A stretch of 51,554 nucleotides of DNA from Frankiales bacterium (GCA_025966135.1 JAOPVP010000019.1:1-51554), one strand, 5' to 3'; counted from the first letter of the stretch, positions 1-7,244 are shown. Notes: generated by a model not told the origin, from the sequence alone. Program-made: numbers and translations.

Positions 1-27
1 GGACCGAGTCAGCTTTCTTCGTCCCAC

Positions 28-33
28 TAACCT
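28..33 (+). promoter_or_regulatory. Candidate -10 element of mqnA (leaderless start)
   Basis: The hexamer TAACCT fits the actinobacterial -10 pattern TAnnnT and ends 6 nt before the mqnA ATG. Transcription would then start at or next to the initiation codon. No convincing -35 is visible, and the window edge limits the view. Confidence 0.35.
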
Positions 34-39
34 CGGGGT

Positions 40-882
40 ATGAGCAGTCTGCGCCGCCCCCGCGTCGGCCACATCGACTTCCTCAACTGCCTTCCGCTGT
101 ACGACGGTCTGGTGCGCAGCGGGGCCCTGCTCGACGTCCGGCTGCGCCGCGAGACGCCGGATGTGCTGAACGGCCTGCTGCTGTCCGGGGCGCTCGACAT
201 CGGCCCGATCAGCCTGGTGCCGGCGCTGCAGCATGCTCGGGAGCTCGTGGTGCTCCCCGACCTCGCCGTCGGCTCCGATGGACCGGTGCTGTCCGTCGTG
301 CTCGTGAGCAAGCGACCCGTCGAGGACCTTGACGGTGCGCACATCGCGCTCGGGTCCACCAGCCGCACCAGCGTGCTGCTCGCTCAGATGCTCCTCGCGC
401 AGCGCTACCAGGTGAAGGCGTCGTTCGTGACCACCCCCCCTGACCTGGGGGCGATGATGCGCTCTGCCGACGCGGCCGTCCTCATCGGGGACCCGGCCCT
501 GCGCGCGACCTACGAGGCGCCGGGCTTGGGGCTGCACGCCCTGGACCTCGGAGCGGCGTGGAGGGAGTGGACGGGTCTCCCGATGGTGTTCGCCGTCTGG
601 GCAGCGCGCCGCGACTACGCCGCTGAGCAGCCCGACCAGGTGGCCGCCGTGCAGCGCTCCTTCCGTGCCTCACTGACCTCCTCCCTCGAGCAGGTGGAGG
701 AGGTTGCCGCGCGCGCCGCGCAGTGGGAGCCGTTCGATGCCGCGACCCTGGCGACCTACTTCCGGGCGCTGGACTTCCGACTCGGCGAACCGCAGCTCGA
801 GGGGATCCGCGAGTTCACCCGCCGGGCCGCCCTGCTGGACGCCGTACCCGCCGATGCCGCACTGGAGCTCGCGACCCTCTGA
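40..882 (+). CDS. mqnA: Chorismate dehydratase MqnA (futalosine menaquinone pathway)
   Basis: MqnA dehydrates chorismate to 3-enolpyruvylbenzoate, the first committed step of futalosine-dependent menaquinone synthesis, in the cytosol. The 280-residue product has the family length and the conserved N-terminal segment GHIDFLNCLPLYDGL (about residues 10-24), followed by an LDIGPISLVPAL stretch typical of this periplasmic-binding-protein-like fold. The ATG lacks a good ribosome-binding site, but TAACCT lies just upstream, so the mRNA may be leaderless. mqnC and an aminodeoxyfutalosine deaminase-like gene follow on the same strand, supporting the assignment. MqnB, MqnD and MqnE are not in this window. 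The start is the first in-frame ATG and keeps the whole conserved N-terminus. Confidence 0.93.
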   Translation: MSSLRRPRVGHIDFLNCLPLYDGLVRSGALLDVRLRRETPDVLNGLLLSGALDIGPISLVPALQHARELVVLPDLAVGSDGPVLSVVLVSKRPVEDLDGAHIALGSTSRTSVLLAQMLLAQRYQVKASFVTTPPDLGAMMRSADAAVLIGDPALRATYEAPGLGLHALDLGAAWREWTGLPMVFAVWAARRDYAAEQPDQVAAVQRSFRASLTSSLEQVEEVAARAAQWEPFDAATLATYFRALDFRLGEPQLEGIREFTRRAALLDAVPADAALELATL

Positions 883-894
883 GCCACCCCGCAA

Positions 895-940
895 CGTCCG
901 CTCTGCTGCACCTGCCGGCCGCTCGCCCGAGCAGACGCAA
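895..940. repeat. Dispersed palindromic element, copy 1 (intergenic)
   Basis: Arms CGTCCGCTC (895-903) and GAGCAGACG (929-937, continuing CAA) pair with one mismatch across 25 bp. It is the most diverged of three similar elements; the others are inside nuoG (14473-14522) and upstream of the acyl ligase (28617-28661). It lies in the gap after mqnA. It is not followed by a T-run, so a simple terminator is not the obvious reading. Confidence 0.6.
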
Positions 941-1013
941 GGGCTGGGGGTTGCTCCCCGCATCCGTCGGAGGCACGCTGGGTACGCGCACAGCCCTGCG
1001 CCCGGAGGTCACC

Positions 1014-1289
1014 ATGCACGCACCCACCCCGCTGCATCTCGAGGAAACCCGAGGCACCGACGCGCTGCTCGCGATCGGCACCTTCCTGCTCGGCACGGTC
1101 GGACTGATCCTCATCGCGTTCGACGGTCCCGAGGCCGGAATGGCATGCGGCGCCGTCGGAGTGGTCGGCGGGCTGTGGGGTCAAATGATCTCGCGCACGC
1201 GCTCGGAGCGCTTCTTCGACATCATCGGGCTGGTGGCCTCGGCCGTGGCCTTCGCCGTCGGAGCGGCGCAGAGCGGCCTGACGTTCTGA
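1014..1289 (+). CDS. Small membrane protein of unknown function
   Basis: I do not recognise this 91-residue protein. The ATG follows a strong GGAGG site (1003-1007), which favours a real gene. Residues 1-15 are hydrophilic. Three hydrophobic stretches follow: about 16-36 (ALLAIGTFLLGTVGLILIAF), 42-57 (glycine-rich, ending GGLWGQ) and 69-90. A short charged loop, SRTRSERFFD, separates the last two. It looks like a small two- or three-helix inner-membrane protein. It sits in the same direction between mqnA and mqnC, but the mqnA gap carries a palindromic repeat, so co-transcription is uncertain. No cofactor or catalytic motif is visible, and no function can be given. Confidence 0.7.
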   Translation: MHAPTPLHLEETRGTDALLAIGTFLLGTVGLILIAFDGPEAGMACGAVGVVGGLWGQMISRTRSERFFDIIGLVASAVAFAVGAAQSGLTF

Positions 1290-1335
1290 GGGTGGACGCT
1301 CCCGGCGTGGTGGGCCGAGGGCAGCGCCGTACCCT

Positions 1336-2520
1336 GTGCGCGTGACGCTGCAGACGCTCCTCGACCGTTCCGCTAACGGCGGCCGCCTCTCGCCGGACGA
1401 GGCTCTCGAGCTCTACCTCGAGGCGCCGTTTCACGCGCTCGGTCGGGCCGCCGACGTCGCGCGGCGTCAGCGCTTCGGCGACCAGGCCCACATCGCGACG
1501 TACCTCATCGACCGCAACATCAACTACACGAACGTCTGCCTGACGGCCTGCAAGTTCTGCGCCTTCTACCGCGCTCCCAAGCACGCGGAGGGCTGGACCC
1601 ACTCCGTCGAGGAGATCGTGCGGCGCGCCGACGAGGCGGTCGAGCTCGGCGGGACGCAGGTGATGCTGCAGGGCGGCCACAGCCCCGAGCTGGGGATCGA
1701 GTGGTACGAGGAGATGCTCCGCGCGGTGAAGGCCGCGCAGCCGCAGCTGGCGGTCCACTCCTTCGGGGCCTCGGAGGTCGTGCACATCGCGCGGGTGTCG
1801 GACCTGTCCTTCGCGGACGTCATCACGCGGCTGCGCAACGCCGGCCTCGACTCCTTCGCCGGTGCGGGCGCCGAGATTCTGCCGCTCAGGCCTCGTACCG
1901 TGATCGCGCCGTTGAAGGAGACCGGCGAGACCTGGCTCGAGGTGATGGAGACCGCCCACGGCCTGGGCGTCGAGTCGACCGCGACGATGATGATGGGCAC
2001 GGGCGAGACCGCTGCCGAGCGCATCGAGCACCTGCGCATGATCCGGGACGTCCAGGACCGGACGGGTGGGTTCCGGTCGTTCATCCCGTGGACCTACCAG
2101 CCGGAGAACAACCACCTCAAGGGTGAGACGAAGGCCACGACCGTCGAGTACCTGCGGCTCGTCGCCGTCGCTCGGCTGTTCTTCGACAACGTCGTGCACC
2201 TGCAGGGCTCCTGGCTGACCGTCGGCAAGGACGTCGGTCAGCTCACCCTGCACATGGGCGCCGACGACCTCGGGTCGGTGATGCTCGAGGAGAACGTCGT
2301 GTCGGCCGCGGGTGCCCGGCACCGGTCGAACCGCCGCGAGCTCATCTCGCTCATCCGCACCGCGGGCAGGGTGCCGGCGCAGCGCGACACGCTGTACCGC
2401 CTGCTGACGCTTCACGAGGACCCGGCGCTCGACCCCGACGACCGCGCCATCTCGCACTTCTCGTCGACCGCCCCTGGCGCCCAGCAACGCGTGGATCTCG
2501 GCCTCCCCACCCTCGCCTGA
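1336..2520 (+). CDS. mqnC: Cyclic dehypoxanthinyl futalosine synthase MqnC (radical SAM)
   Basis: MqnC is a radical SAM enzyme that cyclises dehypoxanthinyl futalosine to its spiro cyclic form in menaquinone synthesis. The 394-residue product has the [4Fe-4S]/SAM motif CxxxCxxC as C68, C72 and C75 (CLTACKFC), preceded by NINYTNV. The conserved GGTQVMLQGGHSP segment follows, and a FIPWTYQPENNHL block lies about residues 245-257. Length and motif order match MqnC more closely than MqnE, and mqnA nearby supports this. The start is GTG at 1336; a second GTG at 1342 would remove only two residues. The C-terminal HFSSTAPG region is also typical. The next gene of the pathway lies beyond the reverse-strand insert at 2685-3632. 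Confidence 0.93.
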   Translation: MRVTLQTLLDRSANGGRLSPDEALELYLEAPFHALGRAADVARRQRFGDQAHIATYLIDRNINYTNVCLTACKFCAFYRAPKHAEGWTHSVEEIVRRADEAVELGGTQVMLQGGHSPELGIEWYEEMLRAVKAAQPQLAVHSFGASEVVHIARVSDLSFADVITRLRNAGLDSFAGAGAEILPLRPRTVIAPLKETGETWLEVMETAHGLGVESTATMMMGTGETAAERIEHLRMIRDVQDRTGGFRSFIPWTYQPENNHLKGETKATTVEYLRLVAVARLFFDNVVHLQGSWLTVGKDVGQLTLHMGADDLGSVMLEENVVSAAGARHRSNRRELISLIRTAGRVPAQRDTLYRLLTLHEDPALDPDDRAISHFSSTAPGAQQRVDLGLPTLA

Positions 2521-2525
2521 CCCCT

Positions 2526-2559
2526 CCCCCCTTTCCCGAGTTCCCCCCTTTCCCGAGTT
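2526..2559. repeat. Exact 17-bp tandem duplication
   Basis: A 17-bp C/T-rich unit ending CCCGAGTT occurs twice back to back (2526-2542 and 2543-2559). The second copy runs directly into the left arm of the palindrome at 2554-2605, as if the junction of the repeat pair had been duplicated. Confidence 0.85.
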
Positions 2560-2605
2560 GTCAGCACGCCGTGGGCGTCGAGCCCCACGCGAGCCTGACA
2601 GCTCG
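2554..2605. repeat. Palindromic repeat A (left pair, outer)
   Basis: The arms are CGAGTTGTCAG (2554-2564) and CTGACAGCTCG (2595-2605), with one G/T-compatible mismatch. An inner GTGGG/CCCAC pair lies at 2571-2575/2584-2588. The unit is 52 bp and matches element C (3693-3744) in arms, inner stem and length. Confidence 0.85.
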
Positions 2606-2630
2606 GCACGGCGCGTCGCCCTCCGCCACG

Positions 2631-2672
2631 TGTCAGCAGCACGAGGGCGCCGAGCCTCACGTGACGCTGACA
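2631..2672. repeat. Palindromic repeat B (left pair, inner; degenerate)
   Basis: The arms are TGTCAGC (2631-2637) and GCTGACA (2666-2672), with an inner GAGG/CCTC pair (2643-2646/2655-2658). It belongs to the same family as elements A, C and D but is the most diverged. It ends about 12 bp from the 3' end of the reverse-strand gene. Confidence 0.7.
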
Positions 2673-2684
2673 GGTCGTGGTCGG

Positions 2685-3632
2685 TCAGGCTGCCCGCAGA
2701 CGGCCGGCGGTGGCACCTGCGAGACCACGGCGGATCTGGTCGGCTACCCGCGCCTCCTCGAGGCGCCACGAGATGCTGGGGTAGCGCAGCAGCCGGCCGC
2801 CCGAGATCACCATCTCGTTGCCCCGGTCCATGTCCTGCCAGTAGGTCGCCACGAGGAGGTGTAGCGCCCCGTCCAGCTCGAGGTGCAGCACCGTGCCGTC
2901 CGTGCCCTCGAGCTCGACGTCGAGGTACCGCCGCCTGCCCGCACCGTCGAGCCGCACGACCTGTCGCCGAGGCGAGGGGAGGCCGTTGCGCAGCAGGAAC
3001 CGACCGAACTCCACCTCGCTGAGCGCTTGTGCGCCACCGGCGACGTCGTTCAGCACGGCACGCATCACCGCGCAGTGGCGGACCGAGCCGACCTTGTCGA
3101 GCGCGACAGCGAGCCGTTCCGCCTGCGTCAGCCGTTGTTGCACCGCGGCGGCGAGCAGTCCGCAGGCCGCTCGGGGGCTCGGCGTCCACGTCGCGGCATC
3201 GATGATCGATCGCTCCAGGCGCGTCCGGTACGGCGACCGCGCAGGGTGCACGTCTTCCTCGGCGAAGCGCCTGGACTCATGCACCCGGACGGGAAACGGC
3301 AGCGCAGGCAGGTGGTGGCCGCGCGGGACCACGATCTCGGGGACGGGTCCGTCCCAGCTCGTGAGGCCGTACTCGCTGGCTGCGTGCCGTCCGGCGACCG
3401 CAACCAGTCCGGGGGCGGAGAGCATCGCCGCCCAGGTCTGCTGCTCTGGCGTCAGGGGGCCGTTGTGCAGGGCGATGACAACCGGCCCGACCTCCTGCCA
3501 GCGCTGCGCCCGCAGCTGGGAGCGGATCACCTCGATCGAGACGCCGTACGCGGTGAACTGGCTCCTGCGGAGCACGCCGCACTGCTCGGTGGCCACATCC
3601 GCAAGCGCGGCAGGCGTCCTGATCCCGTCCAT
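2685..3632 (-). CDS. AbiEi-like winged-helix / DUF559-type nuclease-fold protein
   Basis: This 315-residue protein has an N-terminal segment (about 14-60: CGVLRRSQFTAYG, then IALHNGPLTPEQQ) resembling the AbiEi antitoxin-type winged helix. A C-terminal domain (about 203-290) resembles DUF559/Vsr-like endonucleases: SEVEF (E206/E208), D238 in YLDVE, ELDG (E252, D254) and H258. These match the usual acidic/His positions, so a nuclease fold is likely; activity is inference. Many actinobacteria carry such orphan genes, usually annotated as AbiEi-family antitoxin domain proteins. No toxin partner is adjacent. It opposes the mqn genes and has two ~50-bp palindromes on each side. I chose ATG 3632 because the frame upstream runs only through the repeats. 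Confidence 0.75.
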   Translation of the reverse strand: MDGIRTPAALADVATEQCGVLRRSQFTAYGVSIEVIRSQLRAQRWQEVGPVVIALHNGPLTPEQQTWAAMLSAPGLVAVAGRHAASEYGLTSWDGPVPEIVVPRGHHLPALPFPVRVHESRRFAEEDVHPARSPYRTRLERSIIDAATWTPSPRAACGLLAAAVQQRLTQAERLAVALDKVGSVRHCAVMRAVLNDVAGGAQALSEVEFGRFLLRNGLPSPRRQVVRLDGAGRRRYLDVELEGTDGTVLHLELDGALHLLVATYWQDMDRGNEMVISGGRLLRYPSISWRLEEARVADQIRRGLAGATAGRLRAA

Positions 3633-3692
3633 CCACGCACCCTGCACCGGGCCGACGTTCTGCCGCTTGATCCCTCCACAGCCCCCTTCCTC

Positions 3693-3744
3693 CGAGTTGT
3701 CAGCGCCAGGTGGGCGCGGCACCCCACGTCCCGCTGACAACTCG
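3693..3744. repeat. Palindromic repeat C (right pair, inner)
   Basis: A perfect 13-bp inverted repeat, CGAGTTGTCAGCG (3693-3705) / CGCTGACAACTCG (3732-3744), with an inner GTGGG/CCCAC pair. It is 52 bp, as is element A. It lies 5' of the reverse-strand gene. Confidence 0.9.
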
Positions 3745-3765
3745 CGAGAGGGGCGGGCTGGCCAG

Positions 3766-3815
3766 GACCTGTCAGCGCCTCGTGGGTCGCGGGCCCCACC
3801 AGGTGCTGACAAGTC
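3766..3815. repeat. Palindromic repeat D (right pair, outer)
   Basis: The arms are GACCTGTCAGC (3766-3776) and GCTGACAAGTC (3805-3815), with one mismatch and an inner GTGGG/CCCAC pair. It is spaced about 73 bp from element C, nearly the spacing between A and B on the other side of the gene. It ends 30 bp before the amidohydrolase start. Confidence 0.85.
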
Positions 3816-3844
3816 GCGAGGGGGAGTCCGGGCAGGATGAGGGG

Positions 3845-5077
3845 ATGACCGCCACGCTCCACGTCGCACCCGTCGTCCTCACGATGCTGGACGAGCCGCT
3901 GCGCGACGGGGCGGTCCTGGTCGAGCAGGACCTGGTGGTGGACGTGGGCACGAGCGCAGACCTGTTTGCCAGGCACGGCGACGTCCGGGTCCGCGAGTGG
4001 CCCGGCGTCATGACCCCCGGCCTGGTCAACGCACACGCTCACCTGGAGTACGGCCCGCCCTTCGCCGACCTGGCGGCCGGCAACCTCCCGTTCGCGCAGT
4101 GGATCGCCGAGTTGACGGCGCGGCGCAACGGGATGACCGACATCGACTGGCAGGTGTCCGCGCGTGGGTCGGCGCACCGGCTGCTGACGTCGGGCACGAC
4201 CGCCGTCGCCGACATCGTCACGCGCGGACCGGCCATCGTGGTGGCCGGATCCGTTGGCCTGCAAGGGATCTCGTACGCCGAGCTGGCGGGCGTCGACGTG
4301 AAGGGCTGGCCGGTGGCCCTGGAGCGACTCGAGGTCCTGCTCGGCACGACCGGTCGGGAACGGGGCGTGAGCCCGCACACCCTGTACACGTTGAGCAGCC
4401 AGGTCTTCAAGCAGATGGTGACCCTCGCCCGAGCGCGGGGGATGCGGCTGCACCCGCACCTCGCCGAGACCGCGGACGAGGCGGAGTGGGTGCTGTCGGG
4501 CACCGGCGCCTTCGCCGAGTTCGTCGAGCGGTTCGGCTTCGAGTTCGAGCTGCACGGCAACGGGGTGGGCATGAGCGCAGTGCGGCACTGCGACGAGCTC
4601 GGCGGCCTCGGGCCTGACGTGCACGTGGCCCACGGCGTCCACGTCGACGCGGACGACCGCGCGTTGCTGCGGGAGCGTCGGACCGTGGTCGCCCTGTGCA
4701 CCCGCTCCAACGCCGCGCTCCAGGCCGGGGAGGCCCCCGTGGCCGACTACCTGTCCGAGGGCAACCCGATCGCGATCGGCACGGACTCGCTCGCCAGCGT
4801 GCCCGACCTCGACCTGCTGGCCGAGGCCAGGGCGACCCGGGACCTGGCCCGCCGGCAGGGCTTCGAGCACCCGGAGCGGGCGCTCGTCCGTGCCCTGACC
4901 CTCGGCGGTGCCCAAGCCCTCGGCCATGACCTCGGCACCCTCCGCCCCGGCGGTCGCGCCGACCTGGCCGTCTTCGACGTACCGGTTGAGGGGGACGCGC
5001 ACGAGGCGCTGCTGGAACACGGCCCCGGCCACTGCGTGGCCACCGTCCTCGGTGGCCGTCTGGTGCACCGGCGCTGA
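3845..5077 (+). CDS. Amidohydrolase, probable aminodeoxyfutalosine deaminase
   Basis: This 410-residue metal-dependent hydrolase of the amidohydrolase superfamily likely deaminates 6-amino-6-deoxyfutalosine to futalosine, the step that follows MqnE. Visible metal and catalytic signatures: HxH at H64/H66 (VNAHAHLEYG), HPHLAET with H203, H205 and E208, HVAHGVH with H260 and H263, and the TDS aspartate D314. The order fits ATZ/TRZ-type deaminases. Its place beside mqnA and mqnC points to the menaquinone pathway, but other deaminases share these motifs, so the substrate is inferred. The ATG at 3845 follows a GATGAGGGG site. An earlier in-frame start would read through the palindromic repeats and is unlikely. 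Confidence 0.8.
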   Translation: MTATLHVAPVVLTMLDEPLRDGAVLVEQDLVVDVGTSADLFARHGDVRVREWPGVMTPGLVNAHAHLEYGPPFADLAAGNLPFAQWIAELTARRNGMTDIDWQVSARGSAHRLLTSGTTAVADIVTRGPAIVVAGSVGLQGISYAELAGVDVKGWPVALERLEVLLGTTGRERGVSPHTLYTLSSQVFKQMVTLARARGMRLHPHLAETADEAEWVLSGTGAFAEFVERFGFEFELHGNGVGMSAVRHCDELGGLGPDVHVAHGVHVDADDRALLRERRTVVALCTRSNAALQAGEAPVADYLSEGNPIAIGTDSLASVPDLDLLAEARATRDLARRQGFEHPERALVRALTLGGAQALGHDLGTLRPGGRADLAVFDVPVEGDAHEALLEHGPGHCVATVLGGRLVHRR

Positions 5078-5124
5078 TGCCGACCCCGCCTCCCCGATGA
5101 CCGCGGCTGCCCGATACTGATGGC

Positions 5125-5823
5125 GTGACCCGCGCAAGCCTCGAGAAGACCCCGTCCGACGTCGCCGCGATGTTCGATGAGGTGGCGCCCCGCTACGACC
5201 TCACCAACACGGTGCTGTCCCTCGGCCAGGACCGCGGTTGGCGCAGGGCGGTCTCGGACGCTCTCGCCCTCGAACCAGGGCAGCGCGTCCTCGACCTCGC
5301 GGCCGGTACGGCGACGAGCAGCGCCGCCCTGGCCCGCAGCGGGGCCGTGGTCGTCGGTTGCGACTTCTCGCTCGGGATGCTCCGGGTCGGCCAGAAGGCG
5401 GGCCACCCAGGAGTCGAGCTCGTCGCGGGCGACGCTCTCCGGCTGCCGTTCGCCGACGACGCCTTCGACGCGGCGACCGTCTCCTTCGGGCTGCGCAACA
5501 CCGCCGACGTCGGGCAGGCGCTGCGGGAGCTGCGCCGGGTCACGCGGCCGGGAGGCCGACTGGTCGTCTGCGAGTTCAGCCACCCGACCTGGCGGCCGTT
5601 CCGGACCGTCTACGTCGAGTACCTCATGCGGCTCCTCCCCGCCGTGGCCACCCGGGTGAGCAGCGATCCGGCGGCGTACGTCTACCTGGCCGAGTCGATC
5701 CGGGCCTGGCCGGGCCAGGCGGGTCTGGCGACCGAGCTGGAGCGGGCCGGCTGGTCGCAGGTGGCCTGGCGGGACCTCACCGGCGGCATCGTTGCCCTCC
5801 ACCGCGGCACCAGCCCCACCTGA
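5125..5823 (+). CDS. menG: Demethylmenaquinone methyltransferase
   Basis: MenG (UbiE family) uses SAM to methylate demethylmenaquinone, the ring step that gives menaquinone, at the inner face of the membrane. The 232-residue product has the SAM-binding motif I as LDLAAGTAT (about 56-64), the family segments [13 protein letters not shown] (17-29) and FGLRNTAD, and CEFSHP. All are diagnostic of UbiE/MenG. The start is GTG at 5125. A GATACT hexamer at 5113-5118 would place transcription initiation on or near this codon, so it may be leaderless. It follows the amidohydrolase by 47 nt, and the reductase/nuo block follows. The length matches the family. Confidence 0.93.
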   Translation: MTRASLEKTPSDVAAMFDEVAPRYDLTNTVLSLGQDRGWRRAVSDALALEPGQRVLDLAAGTATSSAALARSGAVVVGCDFSLGMLRVGQKAGHPGVELVAGDALRLPFADDAFDAATVSFGLRNTADVGQALRELRRVTRPGGRLVVCEFSHPTWRPFRTVYVEYLMRLLPAVATRVSSDPAAYVYLAESIRAWPGQAGLATELERAGWSQVAWRDLTGGIVALHRGTSPT

Positions 5824-5849
5824 CCCGTCCCCGCTGATCGAACTGCCCC

Positions 5850-5855
5850 TACACT
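5850..5855 (+). promoter_or_regulatory. -10 element of the menJ-nuo promoter
   Basis: TACACT fits the TAnnnT consensus. Transcription would start near 5862, at the left edge of the inverted repeat at 5863-5886. I see no strong -35 at 16-18 bp. Confidence 0.5.
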
Positions 5856-5862
5856 GTGGGAC

Positions 5863-5886
5863 CGCTCGTGAAAAATTTCACAAGCG
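5863..5886. promoter_or_regulatory. Probable Rex operator (redox control of menJ-nuo)
   Basis: An 11-bp inverted repeat (10 of 11 pairs) is separated by 2 bp. The core TCGTGAAAAATTTCACAA (5866-5883) matches the Rex consensus TTGTGAANNNNTTCACAA at 13 of 14 defined positions. Rex is the NADH/NAD+-responsive repressor of actinobacteria and is known to control the nuo operon in Streptomyces. The site overlaps the presumed transcription start, as expected for repression. Rex itself is not encoded in this window. Confidence 0.8.
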
Positions 5887-5900
5887 AGAGGGAGAGCCAC

Positions 5901-7160
5901 GTGACCGCGCAGCAGGACGCCGACGTCATCGTCGTCGGTGCCGGTCCTGGCGGCAGCGCGACGGCGCACGCGCTCGCCCAGTTCGGCCTCGACGTCCTCC
6001 TGCTGGAGAAGACCGCCTTCCCCCGGGAGAAGGTCTGCGGCGACGGCCTGACCCCCCGGGCGGTGAAGAGCCTGGTCGAGATGGGCATCGACACCTCCGA
6101 GAGCAACGGCTTCATCCGCAACCGCGGTCTGCGGATCCTCGGCGGCGGTGTCCGGCTGGAGCTCCCCTGGCCCGAGCTGGCGACCTATCCCGACTACGGC
6201 CTGGTCCGGCCGCGGCTGGACTTCGACGAGCTGCTCGCCCGCACCGCCCAGAAGGCCGGGGCGCGTCTGCAGGAGCTGACCAACGTCACCGCGCCGGTGC
6301 TCGAGAACGGTCGGGTCGTGGGCGTGACCGCCAAGGTCGGCCCGGACAAGACAGAGGTCACCTACCGCGCGCCGGTCACGATCGCCTGCGACGGGTCCAG
6401 CGCCCGGCTCGCGCTGAGCCTGGGCATCAGCAAGCGTGACGACCGCCCGATGGGTGTGGCCGTCCGCCGGTACTTCACCAGCCCCCGGCACGACGACGAC
6501 ATGCTCGAGTCCTGGCTGGAGCTGCGTGCGCCGAACGGCGACCTGCTGCCCGGGTACGGCTGGGTGTTCGGCGTCGGTGACGGCACCTCCAACGTCGGGC
6601 TGGGGATCCTCAACACGACCAGGGCCTGGCAGGACACCGACTACAAGAAGCTGATGGCCCGCTGGACCGGCGCCATGCCGGCCGAGTGGCAGTACGACGA
6701 GGAGCACGCAACCGGTCCGGTTCGCGGTGGTGCCCTCCCGATGGGCTTCAACCGGCAGCCGCACTACCAGGACGGCCTGGTCCTGGTCGGCGACGCCGCC
6801 GGCGCCGTCAACCCCTTCAACGGCGAGGGGATCGCGTATGCGATGGAGTCCGGCCGACTGGCCGCCGAGGTCGTCGCGCAGGCCCTCAGCCGACCCGAGG
6901 GCCATGCGCGCGAGCGCGCACTGCAGGCCTACCCGGCGGTCATGAAGGCCACCTACGGCGGCTACTACACGCTCGGCCGGGTGTTCGTCTCGATGATCGG
7001 CAACCCGCACGTGATGAAGGTCGCTACGAAGTACGGCCTGCCCCGGCCGCTGCTGATGAAGTTCACGCTGAAGCTGCTCGCCAACCTCACCGACCCTCGT
7101 GGCGGCGATGCCCTCGACCGGGTCGTCAACGGCCTGGTCAAAGTGGCGCCAGCCGCCTGA
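5901..7160 (+). CDS. menJ: Geranylgeranyl reductase family protein, probable menaquinone reductase MenJ
   Basis: This FAD-dependent oxidoreductase of the geranylgeranyl reductase family has 419 residues. The dinucleotide-binding GxGxxG is at 13-18 (GAGPGGS), with KVCGDGLTPRA following and GDAAGAVNPFNGEGI near residue 310. In mycobacteria the homologue MenJ saturates one isoprene unit of menaquinone. Position between menG and nuoA supports the same role here, although a chlorophyll-type or archaeal-lipid reductase cannot be excluded by sequence alone. The start is GTG at 5901 behind a GAGAGGGAGAG site; an ATG at 5856 would lie within the operator. It is likely the first gene of a transcription unit controlled by the Rex-like site. 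nuoA follows after 137 nt. Confidence 0.85.
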   Translation: MTAQQDADVIVVGAGPGGSATAHALAQFGLDVLLLEKTAFPREKVCGDGLTPRAVKSLVEMGIDTSESNGFIRNRGLRILGGGVRLELPWPELATYPDYGLVRPRLDFDELLARTAQKAGARLQELTNVTAPVLENGRVVGVTAKVGPDKTEVTYRAPVTIACDGSSARLALSLGISKRDDRPMGVAVRRYFTSPRHDDDMLESWLELRAPNGDLLPGYGWVFGVGDGTSNVGLGILNTTRAWQDTDYKKLMARWTGAMPAEWQYDEEHATGPVRGGALPMGFNRQPHYQDGLVLVGDAAGAVNPFNGEGIAYAMESGRLAAEVVAQALSRPEGHARERALQAYPAVMKATYGGYYTLGRVFVSMIGNPHVMKVATKYGLPRPLLMKFTLKLLANLTDPRGGDALDRVVNGLVKVAPAA

Positions 7161-7209
7161 CCCGCTTCGCCGGGCCGGGTCCCCAGACCCGTAGGCTGCC
7201 CGGCGGAGC

Positions 7210-7244
7210 AAGCTGAACCGCACGCCTCACAAAGCTGAACCGCA
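7210..7244. repeat. 13-bp direct repeats upstream of nuoA
   Basis: AAGCTGAACCGCA occurs at 7210-7222 and again at 7232-7244, a 22-bp (two-helical-turn) period, in the 137-bp gap before nuoA. A TAGGCT hexamer (7192-7197) just upstream could be a -10. This may be a second, nuo-specific promoter region with a tandem binding site; the binding protein is unknown. Confidence 0.55.

Noticed and set aside
3633..3869. Upstream extension of the reverse-strand AbiEi/DUF559-like gene to a start at 3869
   Set aside because: The extension reads through palindromes C and D and gives only repeat-derived Ser/Ala/Pro/Arg-rich peptide; the conserved domain begins after ATG 3632.
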